Assembly: GCA_029204225.1 (NCBI GenBank)
Contig: CM055097.1
Location: forward strand, 39,297,106-39,361,105
Reading direction: 5' to 3'
Source of the DNA: Diphasiastrum complanatum
Taxonomy: Eukaryota; Streptophyta; Lycopodiopsida; Lycopodiales; Lycopodiaceae
Length of the DNA stretch: 64,000 bases
In this document: positions 1 through 10,900 of the stretch, piece after piece
Layout: every line of letters begins with the position of its first letter
Position numbering within the stretch: position 1 is the stretch's first letter
The notes under the pieces: generated by a model
What the model was told of the DNA's origin: nothing
Databases searched by the model: none
Seen by the model: the letters and a program-made list of their open reading frames with translations, nothing else
Translations under genes and position numbers: made by a program

Positions 1-371
1 GTCATTCCATTTGTTGGAATGCATGCAACAATTTCATTTGAAATTGTTTCCACATCTTCTTCTTCAATCCAAAACATGATATGTGCATGAACACATTCTA
101 ATTTAGTTCTATCTATCCCCGAGGGAACTTCATCTCCCAAGTCCTGAAGACATTTACTGACATTTCCAATAAAACTAGAAATATTTTCTATGACTTTTTC
201 TTCATTGGAGTTATATTTTTTACATGCCACTTGAATTATTTTGTTTGTAAGTGCTCTCACACGAGTCTCATTGCAAACAACTTCTTGTAACTCAGTGTTG
301 TTGAAACCACTTATTAATTGACAAATCGATGAACGTAAAGATCTGAGAAGAATTTTTCTTTGCTCGCCCAT
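1..371 (-). CDS. N-terminal part of an unidentified protein, cut by the left edge
   Basis: From an ATG at 371-369 the minus strand is open for 123 codons to the window edge without a stop. The peptide starts MGEQRKILLRSLRSS and contains an acidic, hydrophilic stretch around residues 56-75 and a Cys/His/Trp-containing segment near residues 94-102 (CVHAHIMFW). I recognise no domain. The open frame in an AT-rich setting and ordinary amino-acid composition suggest real coding sequence, but length alone is modest evidence. The first 87 bases of this ORF have a decayed second copy at about 760-850, where the frame is broken, so the intact copy is the one at the edge. It may be a first exon; I could not test a splice site because the sequence ends. 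Confidence 0.45.
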   Translation of the reverse strand, partial: MGEQRKILLRSLRSSICQLISGFNNTELQEVVCNETRVRALTNKIIQVACKKYNSNEEKVIENISSFIGNVSKCLQDLGDEVPSGIDRTKLECVHAHIMFWIEEEDVETISNEIVACIPTNGM

Positions 372-1640
372 AATTTCTAAAATCTTTAAGCAACACAATC
401 ATAGAATGCACACAGTTCTTAAATAATAAACATGCAACAAACAATCATGATAATTATGCATTCATCAATAGCACCTACCCAAATGAATGGCCATGCATAA
501 AAAATGAATCGACAATTAGCAGGCATACAAAAAATTACTGGAAACTCATGAGTAGCACCTAGTCAAATAAATGGCTGCGCACCAAAAATGAATTTAGAAT
601 AATCAGGAACCGAAGAGTAATTTTGCAACAAACAACCATTGTAGTTATAGATTCATCAATAGCACCTAACTAGTTAACGATCATGCACCAAAGCTGTATC
701 AATAATTATCAAGCACACAAATGGTTATTGAGAATCATCAATAGCACATAGCCATTACAAAGAATTTCTTGTAAGTAAATGTTGTTGAAACCACTTATTG
801 ATTGCGAAATAGATGTATGCAAAGATTTCAGAAGAATTTTTCTTTAGTCGCCGATAATTTTTGCAGAAAAACCTAACGGTTATTAATGTCGAAATATTGA
901 ATTTACAATAACAAATTTGATTGCAAAAGAACTGTTAAAACAACAAATTGCATATAGTAAAAAATCTTTTTTACTAGTTAGGAATAACAATCTATAGATC
1001 CAGCTTCGTAATAAAGCCCACTCCATGAATCACAATTACATTATTACGAATCATAAAAAAGTTCATGAGTTGATAATACTAGAATATGAAATTGTAAACA
1101 TGTGTTGTAATTAAAATATGAATTACAAAATTGAAATGTAGTAAATCACATACAAAAATAAAAACATATACTAAAAATGTTAAAATTGAAACATGTATAT
1201 ATTTTTAAATTCTTTAGGCAACACAGTCATAGAATGCACACAATTCCTAAATAATAAACATGCAACAGACAACCATGATAATTGTGCATTCATCAATAGC
1301 ACCTACCCAAATGAATGGCCATGCACCAAAAATGAATCGACAATTAGCAAGTATAGAAAGGATTATTGGAAATTCATGAGTAGCACCTAGTCAGGTAAAT
1401 GGCCGTGCACCAAAAATGAATTTAGAATAATCAAAAACTGAAGAGTAGTCATGCAACAAACAACCATGGTAGTTATATATTCATCAATAGCACCTAATCA
1501 AGTAAATAGTCGTGCACCAAAGATGAATCAATAATTATCAGGTACACAAATGGTTATTGAGATTCATCAATAGTCGTGAACCAAAAATGAATTCAAAAGA
1601 ACCAAGAATTGGCGACTAACCATGCAACAAACAACCATAG
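285..1640. repeat. Degenerate duplication of the gene start and its 5' flank
   Basis: Bases 285-371 (start of the left-edge ORF) recur imperfectly at 760-850. The flank at about 385-720 recurs at about 1210-1545; shared phrases include AATAATAAACATGCAACA and ATTCATCAATAGCACCTA. A third partial trace follows at 1600-1660. About 350 bases of unrelated AT-rich sequence (850-1200) separate the two parts of the second copy. No gene is apparent in this stretch. It reads as an old tandem duplication of the promoter-proximal part of the left-edge gene, later interrupted. Confidence 0.6.
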
Positions 1641-1664
1641 TAGTTATACATTCATCAAAAACAG

Positions 1665-2040
1665 GTAGGTAAACAGGAAGTTGCAGTCAAGGAGCTTTGG
1701 ACCGATGCGAAGGATCACAAAAAGCATGACTATGGATTCAATGCGTAGGTGGAGACTCTTGGGGAGTTGCATCACAAAAACATTGTGAAGCTCTTGTGCT
1801 CTTGTCCAGTCAAGATGCCAAACTACTTGTCTATGATTACATGCCCAATTGAAGTCTTGGAGATCAGCTACATAGCCCCAAAGCAAGTATCTTGAGCTGG
1901 GCTACGCGCTGTAAAATTGCACTTGGAGCAGCAGAAGGCCTAGCATATATGCACCATGACTATAATCCTCCAGTGCTGCAGTGTGACGTGAAATCCAACA
2001 ATATCTTACTGGACTTGGAATATGAAGCAAAAGCCATGAT
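1665..2040 (+). pseudogene. Fragment of an LRR receptor-like kinase domain
   Basis: Conceptual translation in shifting frames gives the kinase N-lobe and the start of the catalytic loop of plant LRR receptor kinases of the CLAVATA1/HAESA type. The VAVKELW lysine motif lies near 1682, then LGELHHKNIVKLLC near 1765, then [23 protein letters not shown] near 1890-1960, and finally [10 protein letters not shown] near 1985-2015. A TAG interrupts the first part, the frame shifts near 1820-1850, and the catalytic HRD is replaced by QCD. Homology stops about 2030: no DFG or C-lobe is found, and there is no LRR or transmembrane part upstream. It is a truncated, inactive relic, perhaps a retroposed or duplicated piece. 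Confidence 0.8.
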
Positions 2041-2221
2041 GATGGAAGTGCCATCACAGGTTTGTGTAAATGAGTTAAGACTAAAAGCATTTACAGTGGC
2101 AAAACCCTGGAAATCTTGAGCATAGCACGATCCATTTGTGAGAAAATCACATGCGAAATACTTGAGAAAAAAAGAACATAACATTTCCATCCTTAAAACG
2201 TCACAGATCACAGTTTTGAAA

Positions 2222-2690
2222 GAAGATGCAGTAATAGAAGAGCACTGAAGTGTGTCTAACGTGCCCATTGAAATCAAACGATTGTTGAGAATCGCAGATC
2301 ATCAACGTTCAATTCTGCCGCAGGCATGAGAATGCAACACTTATGCTCAGAAAACGACATTAAATATTGAATGGATGATCAGAATCTACAGCGAAGATGC
2401 AGTAATAGAAGAGCGTTGAAGAGTGTGTAACGTGCCCATTGAAATCAGCATGAAAATGCAGCACTTATGCCCAAAAAATGACATTAAATGTTGAATGGAT
2501 GATCAGAATCTACAGCGAAGATGCAGTAATAGAAGAGCGTTGAAGAGTGTCTAACGTGCCCATTGAAATCAAACAATTGTTGAGAATCGTAGATCATCAA
2601 TGTTCAATTCTGCCGCAGACATGAGAATGCAGCACTTATGCTCAAAAAACGACATTAAATGTTGAATGGATGATCAAAATTTGCAGCCTT
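2222..2690. repeat. Three-unit tandem repeat of about 171 bp
   Basis: Units begin with GAAGATGCAGTAATAGAAGA at 2222, 2393 and 2517. The first and third are about 171 bp; the second (124 bp) lacks an internal block of about 47 bp containing GATTGTTGAGAATCG. Units are highly similar, with a few substitutions each. No coding potential or known element is evident. The array lies between the kinase relic and the INTS3 promoter region. Confidence 0.85.
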
Positions 2691-2741
2691 CGCTGTCTCA
2701 AATCCTTAGAAAGCCAAATAAAGGAGCTCGATAGATAAGTA

Positions 2742-2870
2742 CCGCTCTGCCGTTGAGTGGAGGTATTCTTTTGAGTTCAACACGATCTCCTCAGCAACAC
2801 GGTCCCGCTTTGCAGTTGAGTGGAGGTATTCTTTTGAGTTCAACACGATCTCTCACGATCTCTTCAGCAG
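2742..2870. repeat. Two-copy 63-bp tandem repeat upstream of INTS3
   Basis: A block containing GTTGAGTGGAGGTATTCTTT and TTGAGTTCAACACGATCT occurs at 2742-2788 and again at 2805-2851, a 63-base period. A short extra echo, CACGATCTCT, follows at 2850-2862. The copies are nearly identical, so the duplication is recent. It lies about 600 bp before the INTS3 start and could fall within its promoter. Confidence 0.8.
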
Positions 2871-3325
2871 ATGCAAGCAGTGTCTGAGCAGCAAAATACA
2901 GGTTCTACTCTGTCTCGTGTCTCAACAAGAAGATAGAGGTTCTGCTCTGATCGTTATCACTTATCACATTATCATGTGCAGCATGATGGGGTCAGGATGA
3001 CCACATAATGAATCACGTGGCCTTCATCTGCACGTCCAATAGTATCATTAATAAAAATGTTCTGCAAAACTTGTAAATAGCTTCTGTCTCCAGATGAACG
3101 TGATGCTACCACGTCATCAGTTGGTGAAGAATAGTTTTTATCCCCAGCTGAACGCCCAAGAAGAGCAGGGCCAACAAAGTAATGACACGTGATTAGCATA
3201 GGCTTAACGCTGTAGAGCCAACAAACACATGCCACGTGGACAGCCTCAACATTGAGGAAACGTCGCTCATGGCATAGGCTAGAATTGGGAAAAAGGGCCG
3301 AAGCATTTTTAATTGAGACACAAAT

Positions 3326-3402
3326 TGTTCGCGAAATTGCGAATGGCTTCGCGAAAGAAACGGCTTCTCGCTTGTTCGCTACATTCGCAAAATTGTTCGC
3401 GC
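3326..3402 (+). promoter_or_regulatory. Cluster of TTCGCGAA-type elements before INTS3
   Basis: Immediately upstream of the INTS3 coding region are several CG-containing repeats: TTCGCGAAA near 3329, CTTCGCGAAAG near 3348, ATTCGCAAAATTGTTCGCG near 3384-3402. The 8-mer TTCGCGAA is a perfect palindrome. The region is more GC-rich than its surroundings and lacks an obvious TATA box, as expected for a housekeeping promoter. Whether these are binding sites (for example E2F-like) or part of the 5' UTR is inference only. Confidence 0.35.
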
Positions 3403-3419
3403 TTGGGAGGCTTTGGAAA

Positions 3420-3482
3420 ATGGTGAGCAAAGTCCAGAGCAGCAATTATTGCTGTGTGTTTTTGCTATGGCCTCCAAGCTGA
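3420..3482 (+). other. Upstream ORF overlapping the INTS3 start
   Basis: An ATG at 3420 opens a 20-codon frame ending in TGA at 3480-3482. This is a different frame from INTS3 and overlaps the first INTS3 ATG at 3467. If the transcript includes 3420, scanning ribosomes would meet this ATG first. The frame is open further upstream without another ATG (from about 3252), so it could also be a chance ORF. Confidence 0.4.
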
Positions 3483-6400
3483 TGCAGAGAGGCAGCCACG
3501 AGATCGCAGATGAGCTTGAAACAACCCTTCTCCAATCTTTCGCTACCTTACAATCGCAGCTCGCAACTCCTCCTCTTTCTGCTACCTCCCCTGTCCATCG
3601 CACCCATCTCACACACGCTCTCCTCTATGCGATTCTAACTCAGCCTAAGACCCCATCATCTTCTTCATCCTATTTGAACCATCTCACAGCCATCACCGCT
3701 GATAATTACGCATTTTTTGTATCCATTTTGCTTCGCCTGGTGAATGATTCATACCCTCGGTTGCTTGATCAGACCAAGAGCCAGATCGTTTGGCTCCTCC
3801 GGCAGCTCATTCTGCTTTGTGCCTCGGATGTGGATAATTTGCTTGTTTCTTTGCTGCGGCAGATTGCTGGTGGTGACCTGAGCTCCAGCAGCATATGGCT
3901 GGCGTCTCAGCTTCTGGAATGCATGCTCGGCAATTGGAGCTGGGTGAGCGGCAACGCTATGCTCATCACGCATACACTGTACACATATTTGAGGTTGGTG
4001 CCGGAGCATTCTATGGTGAAATCCCCCATATTACATGAGCTTAGGCAGAATGAAATATCCCTCTGTGTGAGGATTCTGCGAGAGCATTTCCAAGATTGCC
4101 TTGCCATTGGCCGTGATCTTGTGAGGCTTCTTCAGGACGTGTGTTTGATCCCGGAGTTCGAGGTTATTTGGCGAGACCTGCTGTCAAACCCTTCTGCGTT
4201 TAGGGTTTCATCATTTACAGACATCTCGCAGCTCTATGCAGTGCGCACTCCCAATAGATATCATGCATTCCGCATTACTCCTGAAATGGAGGCTCAGATC
4301 AGATTCATGCTCACTTATGTGAGGATGGGGAGTCAGCGGCGCTATCAGACGTGGTTTGCACAAAGGTTTCTGTCAACTCCTGAGAGCGAAACCCGTGTGC
4401 CCGATCTTATAAGATTCATATGCTGCGCTCATCATCCTTCTAATCAGATCCTTCAATCTGACATCCTACCACGCTGGGCCATAATAGGCTGGCTTCTTAA
4501 GTGCTGCAAAAGCAACCATATAGAGGCAAATGCAAAACTGGCTTTATTTTACGACTGGCTGTTTTTCTCAGCTAAAACAGACAATATCATGAACATTGAG
4601 CCAGCCATTCTTGTGATGGTGCATTCTATACCTAAGTATGTGGACATGACCAATTCTCTTTTGGAATTTCTGTTCCTACTTATGGAGTATTATGACACCC
4701 CGAGAAGGGATGTTCTTAAAAGAGGAATAACGACTTCTGTTGACATTTTAGTTGGCAAAGGAGTGGTGCGCAGTTTGGAGCCGCTTCTCTGTTCTGATCG
4801 TGTTGCTTCTTCACTGAAGGAGAAATTGTTGCATTTATTTCCAAGCTACTGCAAGGTTGAAGTTATTGCAGGGAAAGCAGAGCAAGAATTAGGACCGGCG
4901 AGGAGCACTGCATTTCAAGCTCCTTCATCATCCGAGAATGTTCGCTCAAGTGCTGAGGAGGCAGCTGGAGGCATAGCAAATCGATCTCACAGTTCAGAGG
5001 CATCTGGAAGCCAAAATGAAGCTGGTGCTGTAGAAATGAATGTCCGTAAAAAGAAGCGCACGCCTGCGTCGTTGGCTTTTATTAAAAATCTACCAATGCA
5101 GTTGGAAAGACTTGCTCAAAGCTTAAGCCAATCAAGGGAAGCTACTGTAGAGGTGGTCGAGAATTTGCTATCAAGCTTTCTTTCTTCCTTTGATCAATAC
5201 TCCCACGACACTAGTAAGGGCAAATTAGGTAGCCAAGGAGGATTTTCTCACAGGCCTTTTCCTATAACCGCAGACAAGTTTGCCCATCAGTTAGGCGATG
5301 TGTTCAAGAAGGCAGGGTATGATTTTTTTGCACCATTGCAGGGGTTGCCTTCTCTCAGGCCAGCAGGGGATGAATCCATGTCTGTCACATGGACAATATT
5401 ACGTAATTATGTAACTCTGCGCCATCCACAGCTATGTCTCATGCTTGTTTCATGGCAGCTGGACGGTTTGCAAGTCGGATCTAGATTGTTATGCTATGTT
5501 TCCAGGCTTGCAGAGGAGCTGGAACTGTCAGCATCATCATGCTTGGGCTTGTTGAGGAGTGTAAAAGGGGCTTCTCATTCAGAGTTTCAAGGCTCTGAAG
5601 ACGTGCTGGTGAAGGATGAGGAAGGAGTGGTGCAATCGAGCAGTGATGATGGGGAGGATGGTGAGTGCACTGAGAATCGTGAGTTGGAGGAGAGTGAAGG
5701 TGCAACTTCAGTTCTTTCATCGGGTTCTCAGTCCATAGGGCAAGCTTCCACTCATAAGGGAAAAAACGGCCAAACTATCAGACGAAGGGGATCACAATCT
5801 GCATGCCGCACAGCTGTTGCTGATGGTTTCAAATCTTATGAGGCTTTTCTGAATGAACTGCACCTGAGGTGTCGACCAAGATATCAGCTTGTCAATTCAT
5901 CTCAAAACCAGGTTACTGGCACTGATATTGCAGCTGGTGAGAATACCCAGGAAGAATCTATTGAAGTAAGAAGTGACACACTTAATGCGCTTTTAATGAG
6001 GGATTTACAAACTTGCCTGGTGTGGAATATCAGTCGGTGCATGAAAGTGCTTCCTTCGGTTTTTCGCTATCTGCCAGCATTAGCTACTGGTAGGGAAAAT
6101 GTTGTGCATCTTCTTGTTTCCATCATAGATCCTGTAGAGCTGCTTTTGAATTTTGAGTTTAGGTTACTGTTGGGAGAATTTTCAGTTGTTGGAGAGGAAG
6201 AGAAAGGTCTGGCAACGCTGATAACGTCTTCAGTTGGTTGGGATAGTTTTGAACAGCAGTACTTTTGGCGAATTCTAATTGCAGATTTGCAAGCAGCTAT
6301 TGCACCACTGACCTTACAGGTCCTTAAGATTTGTGCAGCTTGCGTAAATCCATCAGTACATCCTGAGGCTGCATCAGGTTTTTTGTTGTTACTTAGATCG

Positions 6401-6790
6401 CAATCTCCTAGTGTGCACCTTGTGAGTATGTTGCTATCTCTTCCTCCAGTGTATCGGAAATTTGCAGCAGTTGTCATAGTAAGCTGGATGTCTTCAAATT
6501 ATTCACTACTTCTCAGCTGTATGAATGATCTGAACACAAGAAATGAAGAGGAGAGAAAGGAGGTAGCCGAGATCACGAAGGATTCAAATCTGGGCATTGG
6601 AAAATTCAGCTGCTCAGATGTTATTGCACTTCTCAACTATCTTGAAGATTCAGAGATTTGTAGGAGTGGTATTGAGGAGAGGATAATCAGAGATGCACGT
6701 GCTGAGATAAGGCAAGCTCTTCTAAAGCTGGCAGGGACCTGTGGCTTCAGTGATGTGGGTGCTCATGAGACTACAAGCAACAATGAGTAG
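3467..6790 (+). CDS. INTS3: Integrator complex subunit 3 homologue
   Basis: A single uninterrupted frame encodes about 1107 residues, close to the roughly 1040 residues of animal INTS3. INTS3 is a helical-repeat scaffold of the Integrator complex, which cleaves nascent snRNAs and attenuates RNA polymerase II transcription in the nucleus; in animals it also joins the SOSS single-strand DNA repair complex. Family blocks are clear: IVWLLRQL and RQIAGGDL near residues 100-135, TYLRL near 175, IRFMLTYVR with RYQTWFAQ near 275-300, then HPSNQILQSDILPRWAIIGWLL and ANAKLALFYDWLFFS near 325-370, then MNIEPAILVMVHSIP. A low-complexity acidic/Ser-rich linker separates the halves, as in other INTS3 proteins. 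The frame is open back to a TGA at 3314 but holds no ATG before 3467, so I take 3467; a start in an upstream exon is possible. No intron is needed anywhere. It is the only clearly intact housekeeping gene in the window. Confidence 0.93.
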   Translation: MASKLMQRGSHEIADELETTLLQSFATLQSQLATPPLSATSPVHRTHLTHALLYAILTQPKTPSSSSSYLNHLTAITADNYAFFVSILLRLVNDSYPRLLDQTKSQIVWLLRQLILLCASDVDNLLVSLLRQIAGGDLSSSSIWLASQLLECMLGNWSWVSGNAMLITHTLYTYLRLVPEHSMVKSPILHELRQNEISLCVRILREHFQDCLAIGRDLVRLLQDVCLIPEFEVIWRDLLSNPSAFRVSSFTDISQLYAVRTPNRYHAFRITPEMEAQIRFMLTYVRMGSQRRYQTWFAQRFLSTPESETRVPDLIRFICCAHHPSNQILQSDILPRWAIIGWLLKCCKSNHIEANAKLALFYDWLFFSAKTDNIMNIEPAILVMVHSIPKYVDMTNSLLEFLFLLMEYYDTPRRDVLKRGITTSVDILVGKGVVRSLEPLLCSDRVASSLKEKLLHLFPSYCKVEVIAGKAEQELGPARSTAFQAPSSSENVRSSAEEAAGGIANRSHSSEASGSQNEAGAVEMNVRKKKRTPASLAFIKNLPMQLERLAQSLSQSREATVEVVENLLSSFLSSFDQYSHDTSKGKLGSQGGFSHRPFPITADKFAHQLGDVFKKAGYDFFAPLQGLPSLRPAGDESMSVTWTILRNYVTLRHPQLCLMLVSWQLDGLQVGSRLLCYVSRLAEELELSASSCLGLLRSVKGASHSEFQGSEDVLVKDEEGVVQSSSDDGEDGECTENRELEESEGATSVLSSGSQSIGQASTHKGKNGQTIRRRGSQSACRTAVADGFKSYEAFLNELHLRCRPRYQLVNSSQNQVTGTDIAAGENTQEESIEVRSDTLNALLMRDLQTCLVWNISRCMKVLPSVFRYLPALATGRENVVHLLVSIIDPVELLLNFEFRLLLGEFSVVGEEEKGLATLITSSVGWDSFEQQYFWRILIADLQAAIAPLTLQVLKICAACVNPSVHPEAASGFLLLLRSQSPSVHLVSMLLSLPPVYRKFAAVVIVSWMSSNYSLLLSCMNDLNTRNEEERKEVAEITKDSNLGIGKFSCSDVIALLNYLEDSEICRSGIEERIIRDARAEIRQALLKLAGTCGFSDVGAHETTSNNE

Positions 6791-7337
6791 AACAAGGTAG
6801 AGTATCTAATAGCTGAGACAGCAAAGTATGTTTTGGCCCATGAATACAACCTTGGGGCTTTGGGCCCCGAAAGAAGTAATTTGGAAACTTCAGTGTGAAA
6901 AACATCAAATTAACAAATGTGCTGTAGTTATAATATCAACTCTCGAATTCAAATACCACACATTCATTTCTTGATATTTTGTTATGAGCCTATATCTTTT
7001 GAAAGACCTTCACTTCTAAGGTGGAAAATATGGCCAATAATCATTTTTGACCATATCAACAGCCTGAATTCTTGTGCAGCTAAATGAAGAGAGCTTTGTT
7101 ATTGTTTTCTTTCATTGTTGTCTTCTTGAAACAAGAAGATCATCTACATCTGGGTAGAAATCCCTTCATACAATCAGAATTGTTCAAACTTTCCAAAGGC
7201 CCCAACAAGGCCTACCTTGATTCATTCAAAGCTCATATATCCTAATTGGCTTGCAAAATTTGGTTGATTCATATCAATAATCTGTTGTAGCACACTGATG
7301 GCTTGGATCAACTCAGCTTGGTCCACTTCTAGAACCA
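6791..7337. other. 3' flank of INTS3, no gene seen
   Basis: AT-rich sequence following the INTS3 stop. It should contain the 3' UTR and polyadenylation region, but I cannot place a poly(A) site with confidence. The minus strand of 7330-7210 gives a 39-residue coding-like stretch (MVLEVDQAELIQAISVLQ...) just inside the putative LTR described next. That could be the start of a retroelement leader or gag. Confidence 0.5.
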
Positions 7338-7906
7338 TGTTGGAACTTAAAGGAGCCTAAGAAACACGATCACTCAAATCCGTATCTAGATAATCTTACA
7401 AAATAACTCACAAGAAATAAGGCCAAAAAGATCACAAAGCTTGTTTTGAGTGAGAGCTCAAAGTTTTGGAGGTAGATAAAAGAATACAATATTATGATGT
7501 GCAGGCATGCACATAGTTCTAACTCTTATGGAACTAGATTACTTCAGAGCACAATGTAAAATTTCAATCCAAAATCAATAATGAGAATATAAAATGTCAC
7601 TTGAGAGTCGAGACACATTACTTTGAGAATTTCGAAAGAGAGTAGGCACCGTTTATAATCTCAAATCCTTAGTCTGTGAACTTCTTCTTATCCAAACCCT
7701 GGACCGAATCCAAAGACAAGTTGCTTTATTTTTTGGCTCAAGGACCCTCAAGTTGATGCTAGATCTTTGCAGAGAAAATCAGATTAGGGTTTTATCAGCT
7801 TTAACCCTCAAATTCAATAGTAGTTGGTTGCAGCTTTATCAACAAAATTACAGCTTGTTTGATTTGATTTTCTTGTATTTTGGGATAAGCTAGTTACAAG
7901 TTAACA
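7338..7906 (-). repeat. Possible solo LTR
   Basis: A 569-bp block starts TGTTGGAACTT and ends AAGTTAACA, so it has TG...CA ends with imperfect inverted termini. On the minus strand it is followed directly by TGGTTCTAGAAG, weakly like a methionine-tRNA primer site. No flanking target duplication is visible and no second copy was found in the window, so the assignment is tentative. Confidence 0.3.
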
Positions 7907-10900
7907 TCATGTCTTCAACATGCTTAAGTATTTCTTACATGATACTTCCTACTCCATTGGAATTGTCTTTTGTCGATGAAGTATGAGCTTATAAAGAAAA
8001 GACATGTTAAACTCAAGTCAATTATGCTCTATAACAAGATTTCTACCATTTCCACTCCACTCTAGAATGCTTTGCAGCCTCCTATGTTGCTTCTTTGTGT
8101 ATTCATCCATTGCTGAACATCGTGTGTGCCAGGGGAAAAATTTGACTTGCTACATCTTCCCCACTGCAACCCCCATGCAGCTGCCCTCATCTCAAGACAT
8201 GACATGGCGATGCAAATTAATGCAAATAAGGTCCCTAAGGTTTTGTTTTTTAATGTCCATGGTCCATGTTATGGAACACATGATTGTAATACATCCTAGC
8301 GATGCAAGCAAAGTGCATCTTACGTCAACCCCAATAATTCCGGTGGTGATCATCAAACTAATGTAGTACCTCTTTAAAACCTTCGTTTTTGCTGCACCCT
8401 CTTTCGTTTGTTGGCTTCATTGTTCTGGCTACATTTCCATCTCTGTTAGACAGTGTGGCACGATTTTTTGGTGACTCTTTGGGAGTTATAGGAAATTAAT
8501 CAAGCGCATTCTGCACCATGACTGTCTTGTCAGTCATGGTCAGAAAACATGTAAGGGTGTGAGGGTGGGATAATACCATCTCACCAGAATGGTGTACTAA
8601 CTGCCCACCCTTAGATGTTTGGGAGCCCACCAGCGGTGGTTCAAAATACATTCCTCTGTTTTATTTAGGTTGTTAAGGGACCCACTGTTTGTTAATGTCA
8701 CTTTGACCCAAGCTAGTCATTATTGGGTCCTAGTTGTAGGGTGCAGAGTGGAAGAAGGGCCCTGTCAGTTGGTCCTAGTAGATTGGGGTTCTTGCATTAG
8801 TGCAAAAGGGGACTTCTTTCTAAGCAATTAAATTTCCAGAAGCATAGTCTAGTGTAGAGTAGTTTCAGAGAGCGTAAGTGAGACGGAGGGCTATGGCTTT
8901 TGTTTGGGAGAATTATCAGTATCACCAAGCTTAATATATTTTTTCAAATCGAGCAATAAATTTTTCTCTCCTCGATCATCTCTTTCATATGATAATTCAT
9001 ACAAATAAAAAGAAGTGCTCCTTATATTGAAAAACGGGTCCCAAATTTTTTGCAGAATTGTTGGTTACGGATAGCAAGAATATTCATGGTAAAGGTTAGA
9101 ACGAATCAAAACTGTACCCAAATCTGTCCCAGTTTATTGGGGATGTATGTAGCAACAAGTGTAGGGATGAAATAGCAGCCTAAGACTACTTCAAATTTGT
9201 CCCAAACTATGAGCGCCATAAGTAGTAAAGACAATGAACAAAGAATTGCAAAGTCGTGACAAAGCTATTCAAATCAATCAAGGACCAAGCATCAATAAGA
9301 AGAGGATGAACTACCTCAAATGGTGGACAACAAGTGAAATGAGTGGGAAGTTTTTCAAAATTCCTGAGGTAGTGCTTGTCGTTCGTAAGGATCATATTGA
9401 GAGGATGTTTTTCTTGAATCTTGATGATTAGAGCTCATGTATTCAGACATATGAAAAGAAGATGCCTCAAGAATCCTAGAGTCAAAGAACCAAACCAGTC
9501 ACATTATGAATAGGTATTAAATCTTTCAAAGAATGACAGGTTGACGGGTTTTTTCCCCTTTTTGGGAAGGAATATGATGAACTGATGAATGTGGATGGCT
9601 GATTGCTCAAAGAACTTCAGTGCCTCCTCTTTCGGCCATCTAAACGAGACTCATTAAGCTTACCAATATCTAGTTTTTGGACATTTCAAGCACTAATTCC
9701 TTGAATCTGACCCAAATCTCTGCATAAATAAGAGACTGGCCCCCCTCTGAAGTGCTATGATATCGAGCTATGAACAGATTCACAAGAGAACACACACAAT
9801 AGACCATCAGAGCAACAAAATCGAAAAAAACAAATGACAAGACTTTCTCTTGCAGGCTGGCCCTCTCAGGAAGGAATTTTACCTCTCTGATTTCTGCGAT
9901 GAAGAAGCTCACAAGCTCTACTTCATAATAGCTTGACTGATAAAGTTTGGTGGAATACAGTTATAATAGCTCTCTTACAACTAGCACTAGGTTGGCTCCT
10001 TTTCATTTTGTTCCTTTTCATTTTCTCCTAATTACCTTATATCTAAATACTTCTATTTGATATTCTTGTTACAGTTGCCTCCCATCTTCTGAGCTTTTTC
10101 AGAGGATTGAATTTTGTTAGCAAGAAAATTACTTCTTTCATGAGGAAGCTCCTGATAAGAAACCCTAGCATGCTGAGTTCCAAGATTGTTTGAAGTTGCA
10201 TGTCACACTTAGATTTGCTCAACATGAGTTTGTTTAGGGCCACACAGAGACTGAGAAGTTGGCTCATTATTAGTTTGGTCTTCATCTTATTGTGGAAAAA
10301 TCAAGTCAAGTGACATCACCTTCAGATTTTGCTCCCAAATGAACTTGCAAAATATACTATGTCAGCTTTTGTGAGCTGATGCTCGCTCGATGAGTGCTGT
10401 GATCTGGAGATGCTTGTTGGCCAAGATGCATTTCCATAAGTTCTGGCTACTATACGTCAATTGTATGAGTACATTATAGACCTCACTTTGTGCTCACACC
10501 GATGTTGTATGGTCGCATGCAGTCACTCTACTTGACAACTTGACAAGCACTGGACAGTTTTTCGATTAGTTGGGAGAGTCGGAGACATAGTCACAATTGG
10601 AATCCCATTATGTTGTCGTGTCATTTGGAGCCTCATTAATCACAATGAGACCCCTAAACCCTACTGATTGTACTTGGTCTCAATTTGGCTGCTTAGTTAC
10701 TGGGTCAAAGACCTAACTTTCTTTCTAGAAAGGATATCTACTGGTAGGCTTGGAGCCTTTAGGTGCTATTAATACGTGATGGGTCTGTAATTTGGCATCT
10801 TCTGGTTAGGTTTTTGTGGGTAACTTGAAGGATGACGTGTTCTTTTGCAAAAGTTTGGTAGGCTACGCATAATTATTTGTTCTTGATATATCTTTGTTGG

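Noticed and set aside
2972-3445. 157-codon minus-strand ORF upstream of INTS3
   Set aside because: No domain recognised, it reads back through the INTS3 promoter region, and its composition looks random. A divergent gene is possible but unsupported.
3379-4107. Minus-strand ORFs opposite INTS3
   Set aside because: They lie antisense to a strongly supported coding region and have no recognisable domain.
9207-9912. Possible small genes in the 9.2-9.9 kb region
   Set aside because: Short frames on both strands with no family resemblance, no supported splice sites and no conserved motif; chance ORFs are expected in this much sequence.
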